Shown in pieces: positions 55,360 to 64,000 of a stretch of 64,000 nucleotides of DNA; the first letter of the stretch is position 1, and each line of letters begins with the position of its first letter. The DNA lies in contig OZ038458.1 in NCBI GenBank assembly GCA_964036195.1, forward strand, positions 19,233,832 to 19,297,831, read 5' to 3'. Made by a program: the position numbers and the translations under genes. The notes beneath the pieces are model-generated. The model saw nothing but the letters and a program-made list of their open reading frames with translations. It searched no databases and was not told the origin of the DNA. This stretch comes from Sphaerolaimus hirsutus (lineage: Eukaryota > Nematoda > Chromadorea > Monhysterida > Sphaerolaimidae).

Positions 55360-56097
55360 ATGGTGCGGATACTTGTTCGTGAGGGTGAGGGATGGACATA
55401 CTATTAAAAGTGTTGAGAGTAAATTAGATAATGATGTAAAGATAACCTTGATGTTCAGAATAATCTGATGTGCACGCGGCGAAATGATGTGAAAATGAAG
55501 TCCAAAAATTCACAAAGCTTATTTATTTTGATAAAATGGATAAAGTTCTCACTTTTTCCAATCACTACAATTTTTGAATGTTTAGACGTAGTGAAATATT
55601 TAGGTACATAACATTTGTGTCCAGCGTCAATCAATTCAAACACGCCATTCAAAATTCATCGCAATACAACATGAACTTCTACACTGATTCCATTTCCGAC
55701 TTCCGAGCAACTAGTTCTTTCCATCAAATGCTAAAAAAAATAGATAAGCATACAGCGCCAATAAACTTTAAACATTACCACACTCTAAAAATTTCGACTC
55801 CGCATCACTTTCAAAATCAGAAACGAGAGAACTTTCGAAGCATTTAGGACCTTTGAAGACAGTGAAGGAGACCACTTTCCGAGCGAAAATTTAATTAGAC
55901 CGAGACGGAGGCGTAAATATATAGGTAGTAGAGTCGACCGCATACCATATTTGTTGCGTGCTATGAGTGCTACCATATTTTTATGAACTTAGGTGTGGAT
56001 TTATTCTGCGTCTGATTATCCTTTAGTCTACAAATCGGCAATTAACGTGGACAGATAAAAATAACCTTTTTATTGATCACATGAGCATGGTGCATAG

Positions 56098-56757
56098 AAT
56101 TGAGGCGTCTAATTCTAAAAGTCGACAAGTCAGCAAAATGTAATTTTGAGTAAACCGCATTTTAAGTTTCAGACCCAATTCCAGGCCCGTCGTACGTGTC
56201 CGATTTGGCTCTCCCATGTTTTCCATCAAGTTCCATATGTTGACAATAAAGTGTTAAATTTTCAGCCCCTGCTCTCAACGTATATGTGAAAAATGGGTGT
56301 CCATAAAATTCCATTCGGTCAGAGCAAAACTGTTTTGGGGAGGGAAATGGACTTGTCGCCTTCTTGCACGCGAGAACATTTTTGTTCCCGGCGATGAGGA
56401 TGCTGCCTTATGGGTAATTTATGGACTTGTCGACTTTTAGAAATCGGTGTCCATGATAGACTTATCACATTTCTTGCGTTTTTTCCCAAAAAAAACGAAG
56501 ACGACGGGTGGACCTGTCGACTTTTAGCCCAAAACTAAGTGGACTTGTCGACTTCTTGCCCAAATTTTTTGCATTTTTCCCAAAAAATGTCAAATTTGGC
56601 ACTTTGCCATATGGGCATGTGAGGTCAAAAAATTTATGGAAAATGATGAAAAATGTGCGGAAGTAGCCCCAGATCACGTTTCCGGGCCTAACTCGAAATT
56701 TTCATATTTTCGACTTGTCGACTTTTAGAATTGGACGCCTCAATTCAATGCGAAGTA
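56098..56757. repeat. 660-bp element with GAATTGAGGCGTC termini
   Basis: Left GAATTGAGGCGTCTAATTCT is inverted at the right as AGAATTGGACGCCTCAATTC; both are followed inward by AAAAGTCGACAAGTC. The internal GGACTTGTCGACTTTTAG motif recurs at least four times, so the subterminal repeats carry the same motif as the ends. No clear target duplication. Confidence 0.82.
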
Positions 56758-57035
56758 TATGCAGTCAGTAAACTCTATGCACGCTGCCGATTTATCTGTT
56801 TTCCAATCATCATATATTTAGGTAGGTACTTTAGGTCAATCGGGCCACCTCAAAAGTCTTGGGCTAATAAAATTCACCAGATTTTGCGAGATTGAGGGCG
56901 CAATATCAAGAGAAAATGAAAATATGCGTGTCTACCCCTGGCCTGGCGTTTTTTCTCATCATATCGTTAGAAGGTGTGGCATAAATGTATTTCTCACCAA
57001 GAAGACGTTTTTCGCCATTTTTCAATAATCTGAAT

Positions 57036-57490
57036 ACCGTATTTCTTCTAATAGAAGGGCGCCCTCCTATTTTTTCATCAACGTTTTTTACCAGCCCTTC
57101 TATTGGAGACGCCCTTCTATTGAACACCGCCTTTCTATATATTTCATTCGTCATTTCTTTAGCATATTTTTTTCACTATGTCCCAACGTTTTGCAAGGTG
57201 TTACGTCACAGATTCTTGATGAGGAAGACGATTCGTGGAGTTCATTCAACATTTTATGTTAAAATAGCACCATGTCAATGGACCAAAGCCACTAAATCGC
57301 AGCGTCCACTGATACTTTTAAATTTTTTATGCATTTGGCACAATTCCAGCACTATCTGTACCTTCTATTGGAGACTGCCCTTCTATTGATTTCGTGGCCC
57401 AAATATAGTCGAAAAAGTGTACCTTCCATAGAATGGCTACGCCATTCTATTGTAGACCCGCCCTTCTATTTATTAGAAGAAATACGGTAA
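57036..57490. repeat. ACCGTATTTCTTCTAATAGAAG element, copy 2
   Basis: Ends ACCGTATTTCTTCTAATAGA and TTATTAGAAGAAATACGGTA. Internal GCCCTTCTATTGGAGAC units are repeated about six times. Sibling of 13502-13876. Confidence 0.85.
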
Positions 57491-58111
57491 TATTATGTTT
57501 CCTTGAAAAACGTCCCGCAAATACATATTTTTATGCAGTTCTCACAAACTGGACGATTGATGCAATGGGAAATTACAAATATGGACAGAGGCAAGTTGAT
57601 TGGAATAAAAAAGAAACATCTATAACAAAATCACCAGGTGTGAGATATTATCAGTGAAACACGTCATTTTCCGAACACTCCCAATTCAGTATTTTCCGAC
57701 ACCCCTGTACTCACCTTCGTGCGTTCTTTTTATGTAAATACGCGAGTACAAAAAAGGTAACTAAGAAAAATTACGGGGTGCAGAAAAAGTGACTGCAGTG
57801 TTATATGTATATCTGCAGTGGCTCTCAATCTGAGTATTAAATATTTGTTAGGGAAATATCGAAATGGCTGTAAAAACGGCAGCGGAAATGATGGTAGTAA
57901 AAATTGAGATCCGAATTGGAACTTACTTTTATGTTTTCCCTGCAAAAATAGTTGCTTCTACGTTTTCCCTTAGAAAAAAGTATGTTACTTTACTTTTACA
58001 GAGTGTAAAAGTGAAAAAATTTTACCTACTTTATGTTATCTGTATTTACTCAGTGGTGAGTCAAAAGTAATGTCTACTTTACATTTATGTTTACTTTGAA
58101 CAACTCTGATT

Positions 58112-60031
58112 AAAACCCAATGAAGAATCAAGATCCAATGGAAAATCAAACATCAACAAAGCATCAACACCCAATGAAGAATCAAAATCCAATGGAAAAT
58201 CAAACATCAACAAAGCATCAACACCCAATGAAGAATCAAAATCCAATGGAAAATCAAACATCAACAAAGCATCAACACCCAATGAAGAATCAAAATCCAA
58301 TGGAAAATCAAACATCAACAAAGCATCAACACCCAATGAAGAATCAAAATCCAATGGAAAATCAAACATCAACAAAGCATCAACACCCAATGAAGAATCA
58401 AAATCCAATGGAAAATCAAACATCAACAAAGCATCAACACCCAATGAAGAATCAAAATCCAATGGAAAATCAAACATCAACAAAGCATCAAAAACCAATG
58501 AAGAATCAAAATCCATTGGAAAATCAAACATCAACAAAGCATCAAAACCCAATGGAGGATCAGATTCAAAGAGACCGACAAGTGGAACATCCAGTACAAC
58601 ATCAACCATAGCCAGTATAACGTCAACCAGGGGGCAGTCCCAAACCCTGTAAAGTGCAAAGTAAAGTATCTCAAGTCAATGAAAACAAAAAGAAAACGTG
58701 TTATTACTGAATTTTGCATAACAATTGACACTTTACGTTACATTTGTCATGACAATTGACACTTTGCATGACATTTTACATGACATGTGAAACTTGACAC
58801 TCTACACTTTACAGGGACTGGGATTGGCACCAGTACAACACCAACCATAGCCAGTACAACAGCAAACACACCCAATACAACAATCCTAACATCAGTTGCA
58901 ACAACGAGTGTGCTATCAACTACTCAGGCTACTACTGCTACTACTACTACATACACCTCAAGCACGGCGCACTACACCAGTGGACCCCTGCCATCAAACA
59001 AAACAAGAAACACAACTGGTGCCACTCCCAGGCCCTGTAAAATGCTCTGTAAAATGTCAAATGTCATGCAAAGTGTCAAAAGTCATGTGAAATGCCCTGT
59101 AAAATGACAAACAATTTGGCAATTGACATGACCTACTTTTGACACTTTGCATGACATTTGACATTTTACAGGGTATTTTACAGGGTCTAGGAGTGCCCCC
59201 TGGTAATCTGCCCGGCAACACCTCAAGTTTCACTTCAGCATGTTTGTTTTTGTGTTGAATGATTCTGAGCATATCCATAAAATCCATAAGGATATCCATA
59301 AAATATTCATTTCGGTGTCACAAACATTACTGGCATTAATTAATTGTTTTCTTATTAAATTTGTTGCTTGCGTGGAGATAAACGAAATCTTTTTTTTATT
59401 GCAGCTATGAAGACGACTATGAAAACTACAACTGAAGACGAACAAACAACACTTACATATGACACGACTGAAACAATCACTGTGAGCATACCGTATTTCC
59501 TCGAATTACCCCCAGCCCAGGGGGTTTCCTTTTTCAGAGTGGGAATTTTGAGGAGGGTGAAACGAGGGGGTATTTCGAGGGGGTGTATTATTTCGCCAGA
59601 ATTTTTCAAAAAGGCAAGGTGCAAAAACAAATTTCTACATTTTTTGTTGACACATAAAAATTTTTCTCTTCGCTTTGAAAACTGACTCTAAAATGTAAAA
59701 CGTCTAAAACATTTTACATTTTACCGTGTGCGGGACTGGCTCCTGTACACGTAGTGTACACATAAATACAGGTCCGTTCAGAACAGACGACGCCACCCAC
59801 ACGCAGGTGATCACACGCACTTCCATGAGCATGAGGCCCTACATTCTCGGGCTTGGCGTCACTGGCCTCTCCGTAATGTTGGTAACCGTCGCCCTCGGCC
59901 TCATCATACAGTTTGTGTTCCCGGACAAGTTCACGGGGATCAACAAAAAGAGGTCGATCATTCCAGTTCAAGGTAACAGAGTTTCTGGTAGAAGTGACGT
60001 TGTACTTCCATCGGGAAGCCCAGTGGGGTAA
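58112..60031 (+). CDS. Thr/Ser-rich mucin-like single-pass membrane protein (5' end not found)
   Basis: Proposed exons: about 58112-58620, about 58831-59018, 59405-59481 and 59807-60031. The first exon is a tandem array of 54-bp units, about eight copies, read as an 18-residue repeat containing NEESKSNGKSNINKASTP, then PTSGTSSTTSTIAS. The next exon is nearly all Thr/Ser (TIASTTANTPNTTILTSVAT), typical of O-glycosylated mucin stalks. The 77-bp exon continues TTMKTTTEDEQTTLTYD. The last exon has VITRTSMSMRPY, one strong TM segment (YILGLGVTGLSVMLVTVALG LII...), and a basic-start cytosolic tail ending at a TGA/TAA-class stop before 60032. Palindromic MITEs occupy the regions between exons 1-2, 2-3 and before exon 4. 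The repeat frame was chosen because the other two end quickly or lack S/T bias. The start codon, and whether the exon 1/2 junction uses CCT/GTAAAG, are uncertain. Confidence 0.55.
58114..58556 (+). repeat. 54-bp coding tandem repeat, about 8 copies
   Basis: Unit begins CCAATGAAGAATCAAAATCC and ends CAACAAAGCATCAACAC. Copies are almost identical, so expansion is recent. Because the unit length is a multiple of three, copy number can change without a frameshift. The end units differ (AAACCAATG, CCATTGG), consistent with a decaying edge. Confidence 0.93.
58621..58832. repeat. Palindromic GGTGCC family element in the mucin-like gene, copy A
   Basis: Left GGGGGCAGTCCCAAACCCTGTAAAG, right CTTTACAGGGACTGGGATTGGCACC; flanked by ACCAG on both sides (58616-58620 and 58830-58834 region), possibly a short target duplication. 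Internal GACAATTGACACTTTGCATG units. Confidence 0.78.
59018..59207. repeat. Palindromic GGTGCC family element in the mucin-like gene, copy B
   Basis: Left GGTGCCACTCCCAGGCCCTGTAAAAT, right ATTTTACAGGGTCTAGGAGTGCCCCC, with a duplicated TATTTTACAGGG near the right end. The left GT (59019) coincides with the proposed exon end (ACAACTG/GTGCC), the same donor position as in GIPC intron 1. The acceptor used is more likely the TTGCAG at 59404. Confidence 0.8.
59500..59600. repeat. ACCGTATTTCCTCGAATTAC family fragment
   Basis: CATACCGTATTTCCTCGAATTACCCCCAGCCC, then GAGGGGGTATTTCGAGGGGGTGTATTATTTCGCC. The right ACGGTA end is missing, so the copy is truncated. Lies in the last intron of the mucin-like gene. 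Confidence 0.6.
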
Positions 60032-60289
60032 GCTACCGTGAAAGCTCGAATGAAGACAACGAATGCATATATTTACCTAATTGTAATGCTTTAAAAAATT
60101 CTTTATACCACGCGTCTAACAAGCTTTTACGGTATTTACAAAAAAATGTATCGAATAACAACGAGAAATCTGATTTTTAATGTTATTGAGTGATTTTTGT
60201 GATCTCCATTAGTAGCAGAGATAAATTATTTGACTGGTATCACGTTTTTGTGCACTTCATACATGATAAAAAGCAATATACCTAGAAAC

Positions 60290-60505
60290 TAGGTAGGCAT
60301 ACTCGGCGTACTCCACACTTGGTTTGGAAACCTACCATAACACATGAACAACCTGAATAATGAACCATAACTTACCTATACAGTTTTTATCGTAATATTT
60401 CGTTTTTACTATGGAAATAATTAGTTAATCACGAAATTTCTCACAAGATTTGATTCATTAAATTATGGTAGGATTCCGCGCATACATTGCGGTCCGCCGA
60501 GTATA
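60290..60505. repeat. ACTCGGCGGACCGCA repeat, copy 1
   Basis: Ends with GCGGTCCGCCGAGTATA at 60490-60506. Its interior, ACCTACCATAACACATGAACAACC ... TTTTTACTATGG, matches the inverse of 33305-33480 in LONP1 intron 5. A short related piece (TACTCGGCGGACCGCAATAT) is at 14332. Confidence 0.6.
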
Positions 60506-62502
60506 TTTACCTACCTATAGCAATACCTGAATCTGGTTTCTAACGTAAATATGGACTCTTCAACATTAAAGGGGTATTTAAAATACAAAAATATTCTCAT
60601 CAAATCATAAATCCCCAGAGAATCAATGCAATGGCCATGATGGCGCACATCGGATAAAAATCTCCACTAAAACAAAACTCATCACTCAACCATAGTTGTT
60701 AAAACGTATTTACGTTTACTTGACTTTTACGTATACTCGAGTACTGCGTAAATACGTTTACTCGCGTAAACATGGTTGGTTTTAGTAAAATTCTTTTTAC
60801 TAAAATTGTATTTTATTTTTATTAAAATTGTATTTTATTTTTATTTTATTTGTCATGAATCCGTGTATTCAGCTGTTTTTCGACTACACGATTCACGAGG
60901 TTTTTTACCGCACTTTTCCCTCTATTCCCACTTCACCGGCCGCTCGCCGCTGCAGTGCACTGCGCTGGGCCCGGAGGTCCAGGTTATAAATGCGTGTTGT
61001 AAATTTTAAGGAAACGTGTCTGAAGACGGTAGGTTTTTCAGAACGTGCGATGAACCACTCGGTGGCTCACGCTGTTCCGTTTCCCGCAGCACGCACAGCA
61101 CTTACACTCAGCATAAGCAGCGCGGCAATTAGAGCAGTTGTTAATTAGCTAACTAAGGGAAAACAGTTAGTACTTAGTGCTAATACAAAAAAAGGGGGTC
61201 CGAGTTGGGTTGAGAAGAGAGTTTATTTTTAGGGCGATGGAAGAACAGTAGCGGCAGAGTAGAAGCAAAATCAGTTTTCGTCGCATCGACAAAGTTGGGG
61301 GGAAAAAACAATTTCAGCTACTTATAAGGTAATCAAGGCTACCATAATCGACGTGAATAAAAAGCTAAAAAAACATAAAACGGCAAGGTTACAAAATCAC
61401 TTCCAAATCACATAAGCTCTGATGTAAGCACTTAGTAAAATCGTATGTAACACAGCTGCTTATGAAAAGAGTACTAATTAATATCAGCTAACAACGGTAA
61501 TTAAAAGCTTCATGCGACATGGGGCTTAATCTATAATTTACAAGTTTACTTGGGGCGGCAATTATTTACTTCCATAATTACCTACAAATCCCTACTTAAT
61601 CTAGTGCGATAAAAAAAAGATAACAATGCAGTGCAATGCATATTCATCAAAAATGGAATGAACAAAAATGGAATGAAAATCTAATACAGCAATTTAAGCT
61701 AACAAGTAATTAGACAGCTAATACAAGCTTACAACTAATGTTAATTAATTAAGATACAAAACGATGAATTAAGCTCGTGGAAATGAAAGGCATTGGCGGG
61801 AAACGATATGTGCAACAATTTCTACATGTCACATGGAAACTTTGTTTGGGGGTTTTGTATTCATAAGTTACGGTAGCTAGAAAGTGCTCGCGGGCGCGAA
61901 ATGCTTATCACCTCCAACCCCGCGACCCACTATTGTGACTATCCGGTCAGCTAGCGCCCGTGAGAAAGGTTTCAGCCCGATGGCCACACCCTTCCGAGCG
62001 CGGGGAGATATTTATGCTAGGGCGGCGGAAAAGTATTTTTTGGACTGCGACTTGTCACTTGGGGCGTTATCAGAAGCTGTTCCTACCACCCACCGATACT
62101 AGATGACGCACGACAATCTAGTCAACATGGGGAGGAACGCAGAACAGTGTTTTTGTATTTTTTGAGTGAAATTCATTGTTCCTGGCTTCCGGTCGCCACC
62201 TACCTATCAGCCGTCAGTCTCCGCCTCTGCCCAAAGATAAGTAAAGGGTAGAATGTGCTTCAGACCGCCCAGAGAGTCACAACAGTGTGCCGGCAAGCCC
62301 AAAGGCGGCCACACGCCGCGCCGCGGCATTTCAAAGTGAAAAATGTGAAATTCCCCTCTCACCTTATGCCATGTGGAATGCAGTTACACCTAAGCTAGAC
62401 ATAACCTAGCCAACTTGACTTAAATAGATTTGGCGCACAAAATAGTAATTAAAATGGGGGGTAAGGGAACGAAATTGTGCAGAGCACTACAACCACTAGA
62501 AA

Positions 62503-62652
62503 ACATGGCGAACTCGGTCAGCCCATGTAGCGGCGTCGATCTTGCGATGCAGTGCTCTGACGGGGTACTGCGCAGCCCACTGCAGGGCTGTGCATGCCGT
62601 GCAGTCCCCGTTGCCGTCGAAAAGCCGTCGCAATGTCTGAGAAAGTTTGCCC
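62503..62652 (-). CDS. Candidate terminal exon, unknown gene
   Basis: On the minus strand, after the acceptor-like TTTCTCAG (62650), an open frame with high GC at third positions reads TLRRLFDGNGDCTACTALQW, then AAQYPVRALHRKIDAATWAD, ending VRHVF and a TAG near 62503. The opposite strand is also open over the same interval, with an ATG at 62505 and stop at about 62660 (MANSVSPCSGVDLAMQCSDG). Which strand codes, if either, cannot be settled here. I recognise no family. Confidence 0.28.
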
Positions 62653-62912
62653 AAATTTAGTTTACAAAATACATAGTAGTTTACGTTCCGTGAATTATTA
62701 TTGCATTTGTTTGTCTAAAATTTTGTGGGGTGGTGTTTTTCCCCTCGTAAAAACGCTCTTACAACCCACCAGCCATTGCGGTTTACCTCCTGGCTAAACT
62801 ATTGAGGTGTGACCGGTGATTATTTTTACGATCGCATGCACAAAATTTTTCGTTAAATATAAAAGTTGTTCATCTTTTCGAAATTTTCAAAAGTGGTTAT
62901 TTGCATGCAAAA

Positions 62913-63260
62913 ATGGCTTGCGTGCATTTCACAGTCGAAAATCAAATTCGGGAACGTGGCTGGCAATTACAAAAATGCAATAATAAGCTGAGAACGGTAT
63001 GGGAGTTAATCAACTGCCCTGCCTTTTGCAGTCGGGACTTTATAATGGAGTTGCCAATTGGATTCTTGAGGTATTTCCATTTTCAAAATTATTTTACTCT
63101 TTTCAAATTTACAAAAACTTGTTGTTTTTTTTCTCCAGAAAAGTGCCAATTTTGGACGGTCAACTGGGGGCGGCGGTTACGTTTGTCAACTCGGGGGGAA
63201 TAAACTTGGCCATTCGGTGCCGCAGCGAACGTCTTGGAAACTATTTGGTGTGTGATTTCG
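62913..63260 (+). CDS. Candidate short plus-strand gene, 3 small exons
   Basis: ATG at 62913 (MACVHFTVENQIRERGWQLQ), donor at 62997 (GTATGG), exon 2 63032-63070 (SGLYNGVANWILE), donor GTATTT, and a CTCCAG acceptor at 63138. Exon 3 reads VPILDGQLGAAVTFVNSGGI then LAIRCRSERLGNYL in its most protein-like frame, but that frame does not match the phase left by exon 2. The in-phase frame gives a Gly-rich stretch and stops near 63250. The mismatch lowers confidence. No family recognised. Confidence 0.3.
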
Positions 63261-63364
63261 AGATACTTAGTTAATTGTTTTGTTTGTTTCACTGTTGTTT
63301 ATAGTTTCCATTACGTTATCGGTTTCCAAAAGAAACTTTCAAAACAAAAATGTCCTGGGTTTAC

Positions 63365-64000
63365 TCAAACTCCCTCGTTAGTGCCCTCCATCAGCACATC
63401 TTCTTCGGTAGCAACCTCGGGCTGCATGTCGTCCTCTTTTGCCGGCGCCGGCGCTGGCGCAGCGACCGCCACGGGTTCGTCGGGCTCGATGTCGCTGCCG
63501 GGGGCTAGCAGCGCCTCCTCTTCCAGCGCGGAGAATGTGGCGTCGTCGCCATCGCCATCGGAGGTGCTGGCGATGTCCTCGACCTCGTCCGTAGGGTCGT
63601 ACGGCAGCGGCTCGTCCGCCGGCTGGGGCGCGTTTTGTACGTCCACGGGCTCGTCCATATTGACGTCCGGCTGGGCGAGCTCAGTCTGGGCGGCTTCGTT
63701 GTCGTCGTACTGGTGCTCGGGGCAGTGGGCCTGTGGCCTCCAATCGGGCGACCAGGTCCATATCCTGGATCCCCAGATTTTCTCTGCGTGATACTGGTAA
63801 AGACCAGCCGAAGCGAATTCATACGAAAAGAAAATGTGGAAGAAGTCAGACCACAGCAAGGTCTCCACGTTGGCCACTACGACTCTGGCGCAATGCGAGC
63901 GGGAGGTGGCCACGTTTCCACGCTCCAGCTGAGCCACAAAGCCGACTCGAGTGGTCTGCTGAGAATACTGGGTGGTCAACCTGTCGCGCGCGGGCGGCTC
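63365..64000 (-). CDS. 3' end of an unidentified gene with a long acidic tail (runs off the window)
   Basis: Continuous minus-strand frame from the window edge to a stop at 63365-63367, 211 codons, with strongly GC-biased third positions like other exons here. The visible N-terminal part is a folded-looking segment: RVGFVAQLERGNVATSRSHC, RVVVANVETLLWSDFFHIFF, YEFASAGLYQYHAEKIWGSR, IWTWSPDW. After PEHQYDD it turns into an acidic, Pro/Ala-rich tail (DGDGDDATFSALEEEALLAP, AAPAPAPAKEDDMQPEVATE). CGACAG/GTTG at 63980-63988 could be an acceptor, so the exon may start there, but the frame is open to 64000. I do not recognise the family; acidic tails of this kind occur in nuclear and chaperone proteins, which is only a guess. 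Confidence 0.6.
   Translation of the reverse strand, partial: EPPARDRLTTQYSQQTTRVGFVAQLERGNVATSRSHCARVVVANVETLLWSDFFHIFFSYEFASAGLYQYHAEKIWGSRIWTWSPDWRPQAHCPEHQYDDNEAAQTELAQPDVNMDEPVDVQNAPQPADEPLPYDPTDEVEDIASTSDGDGDDATFSALEEEALLAPGSDIEPDEPVAVAAPAPAPAKEDDMQPEVATEEDVLMEGTNEGV

Larger units (their letters stand above)
55360..58111. other. 2.75-kb spacer between GIPC and the mucin-like gene
   Basis: Contains the GIPC 3' UTR (AATAAA-like motif not clear), AT-rich DNA to 56090, an inverted-repeat element 56098-56757, an ACCGTATTTCTTC element 57036-57490, and a partial TTTACG/ACTCG low-complexity element 57690-58107 ending in GAACAACTCTG. Upstream exons of the mucin-like gene may be hidden here; I could not identify any. 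Confidence 0.45.
60032..62912. other. 2.9-kb right-hand spacer with scattered weak exon-like pieces
   Basis: Mostly plain AT-rich DNA (61190-61900). On the minus strand, 60680-60610 reads as a short hydrophobic stretch (DFYPMCAIMAIALILWGFM, then stop) after a TTTTAG. 61015-60937 is GC-rich with RIYNLDLRAQRSALQ and a GTGAAG donor-like end. 61140-61060 reads NCSNCRAAYAECKCCACCGK. On the plus strand, 60905-60980 reads YSHFTGRSPLQCTALGPEVQ. These could be exons of one unrecognised gene, but phases do not join for the sites I see. Confidence 0.3.

Noticed and set aside
58091-58609. 172-codon minus-strand frame with a DALLMFDFPLDFDSSLG repeat
   Set aside because: Antisense of the 54-bp repeat; lacks splice context and a continuing exon, whereas the plus frame joins a Thr-rich exon and a TM exon.
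62430-62660. Plus-strand Cys-containing frame at 62430-62660
   Set aside because: The minus strand over the same interval has the better third-position GC bias and an acceptor, so I list only the minus exon, and weakly.

Overview
This is eukaryotic nuclear DNA, almost certainly from an invertebrate animal. Genes are broken into many short exons by GT-AG introns. Coding exons are GC-richer than the AT-rich introns and spacers. The conserved proteins resemble metazoan orthologues far more than fungal or plant ones. I cannot name the species from the sequence alone. About half of the window is introns and spacers filled with short non-autonomous DNA transposons.

Layout. Eight consecutive genes lie on the minus strand: an SLC35C2-type nucleotide-sugar transporter family protein (413-2820), a short WDR91-N-terminal-like protein (3453-5710), the mitochondrial insertase OXA1L (6838-10931), TMEM208/SND2 (14604-15961), the transmembrane metallophosphoesterase TMPPE (17224-23964), the mitochondrial AAA+ protease LONP1 in 21 exons (24494-35527), signal peptidase subunit SPCS1 (36035-37378), and an M1 zinc aminopeptidase in about 21 exons (39827-47729). 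The plus strand follows with a small basic protein of unknown function (48292-49503), a GIPC PDZ adaptor (50087-55359) and a Thr/Ser-rich mucin-like membrane protein (about 58112-60031). The right edge holds weak single-exon candidates and the 3' end of an unidentified acidic-tailed gene on the minus strand (63365-64000, running off the window).

For SLC35C2, OXA1L, TMEM208, LONP1, SPCS1 and GIPC, I assembled exons by eye that keep reading frame through every junction and give lengths close to the human proteins. TMPPE, WDR91-like and the M1 peptidase have one or more unresolved junctions. Several neighbours serve membrane-protein biogenesis and quality control: OXA1L and LONP1 in mitochondria, TMEM208 and SPCS1 in the ER. 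This may be coincidence.

The most unusual content is the repeat landscape. Many short elements carry terminal inverted repeats (TIRs) and perfect 8-bp target-site duplications (TSDs), as hAT-superfamily elements do, yet their interiors are low-complexity arrays (TTCCG, GGCGCC, ACACAGAAA, TTTACG) or G/C homopolymers. A second, palindromic family carries a GT donor motif in its left end and an AG acceptor in its right end. One copy forms practically all of intron 1 of GIPC, so this looks like an intron-generating ('introner') transposon family. Splice donors here also use T at position +3 unusually often (GTTxGT).
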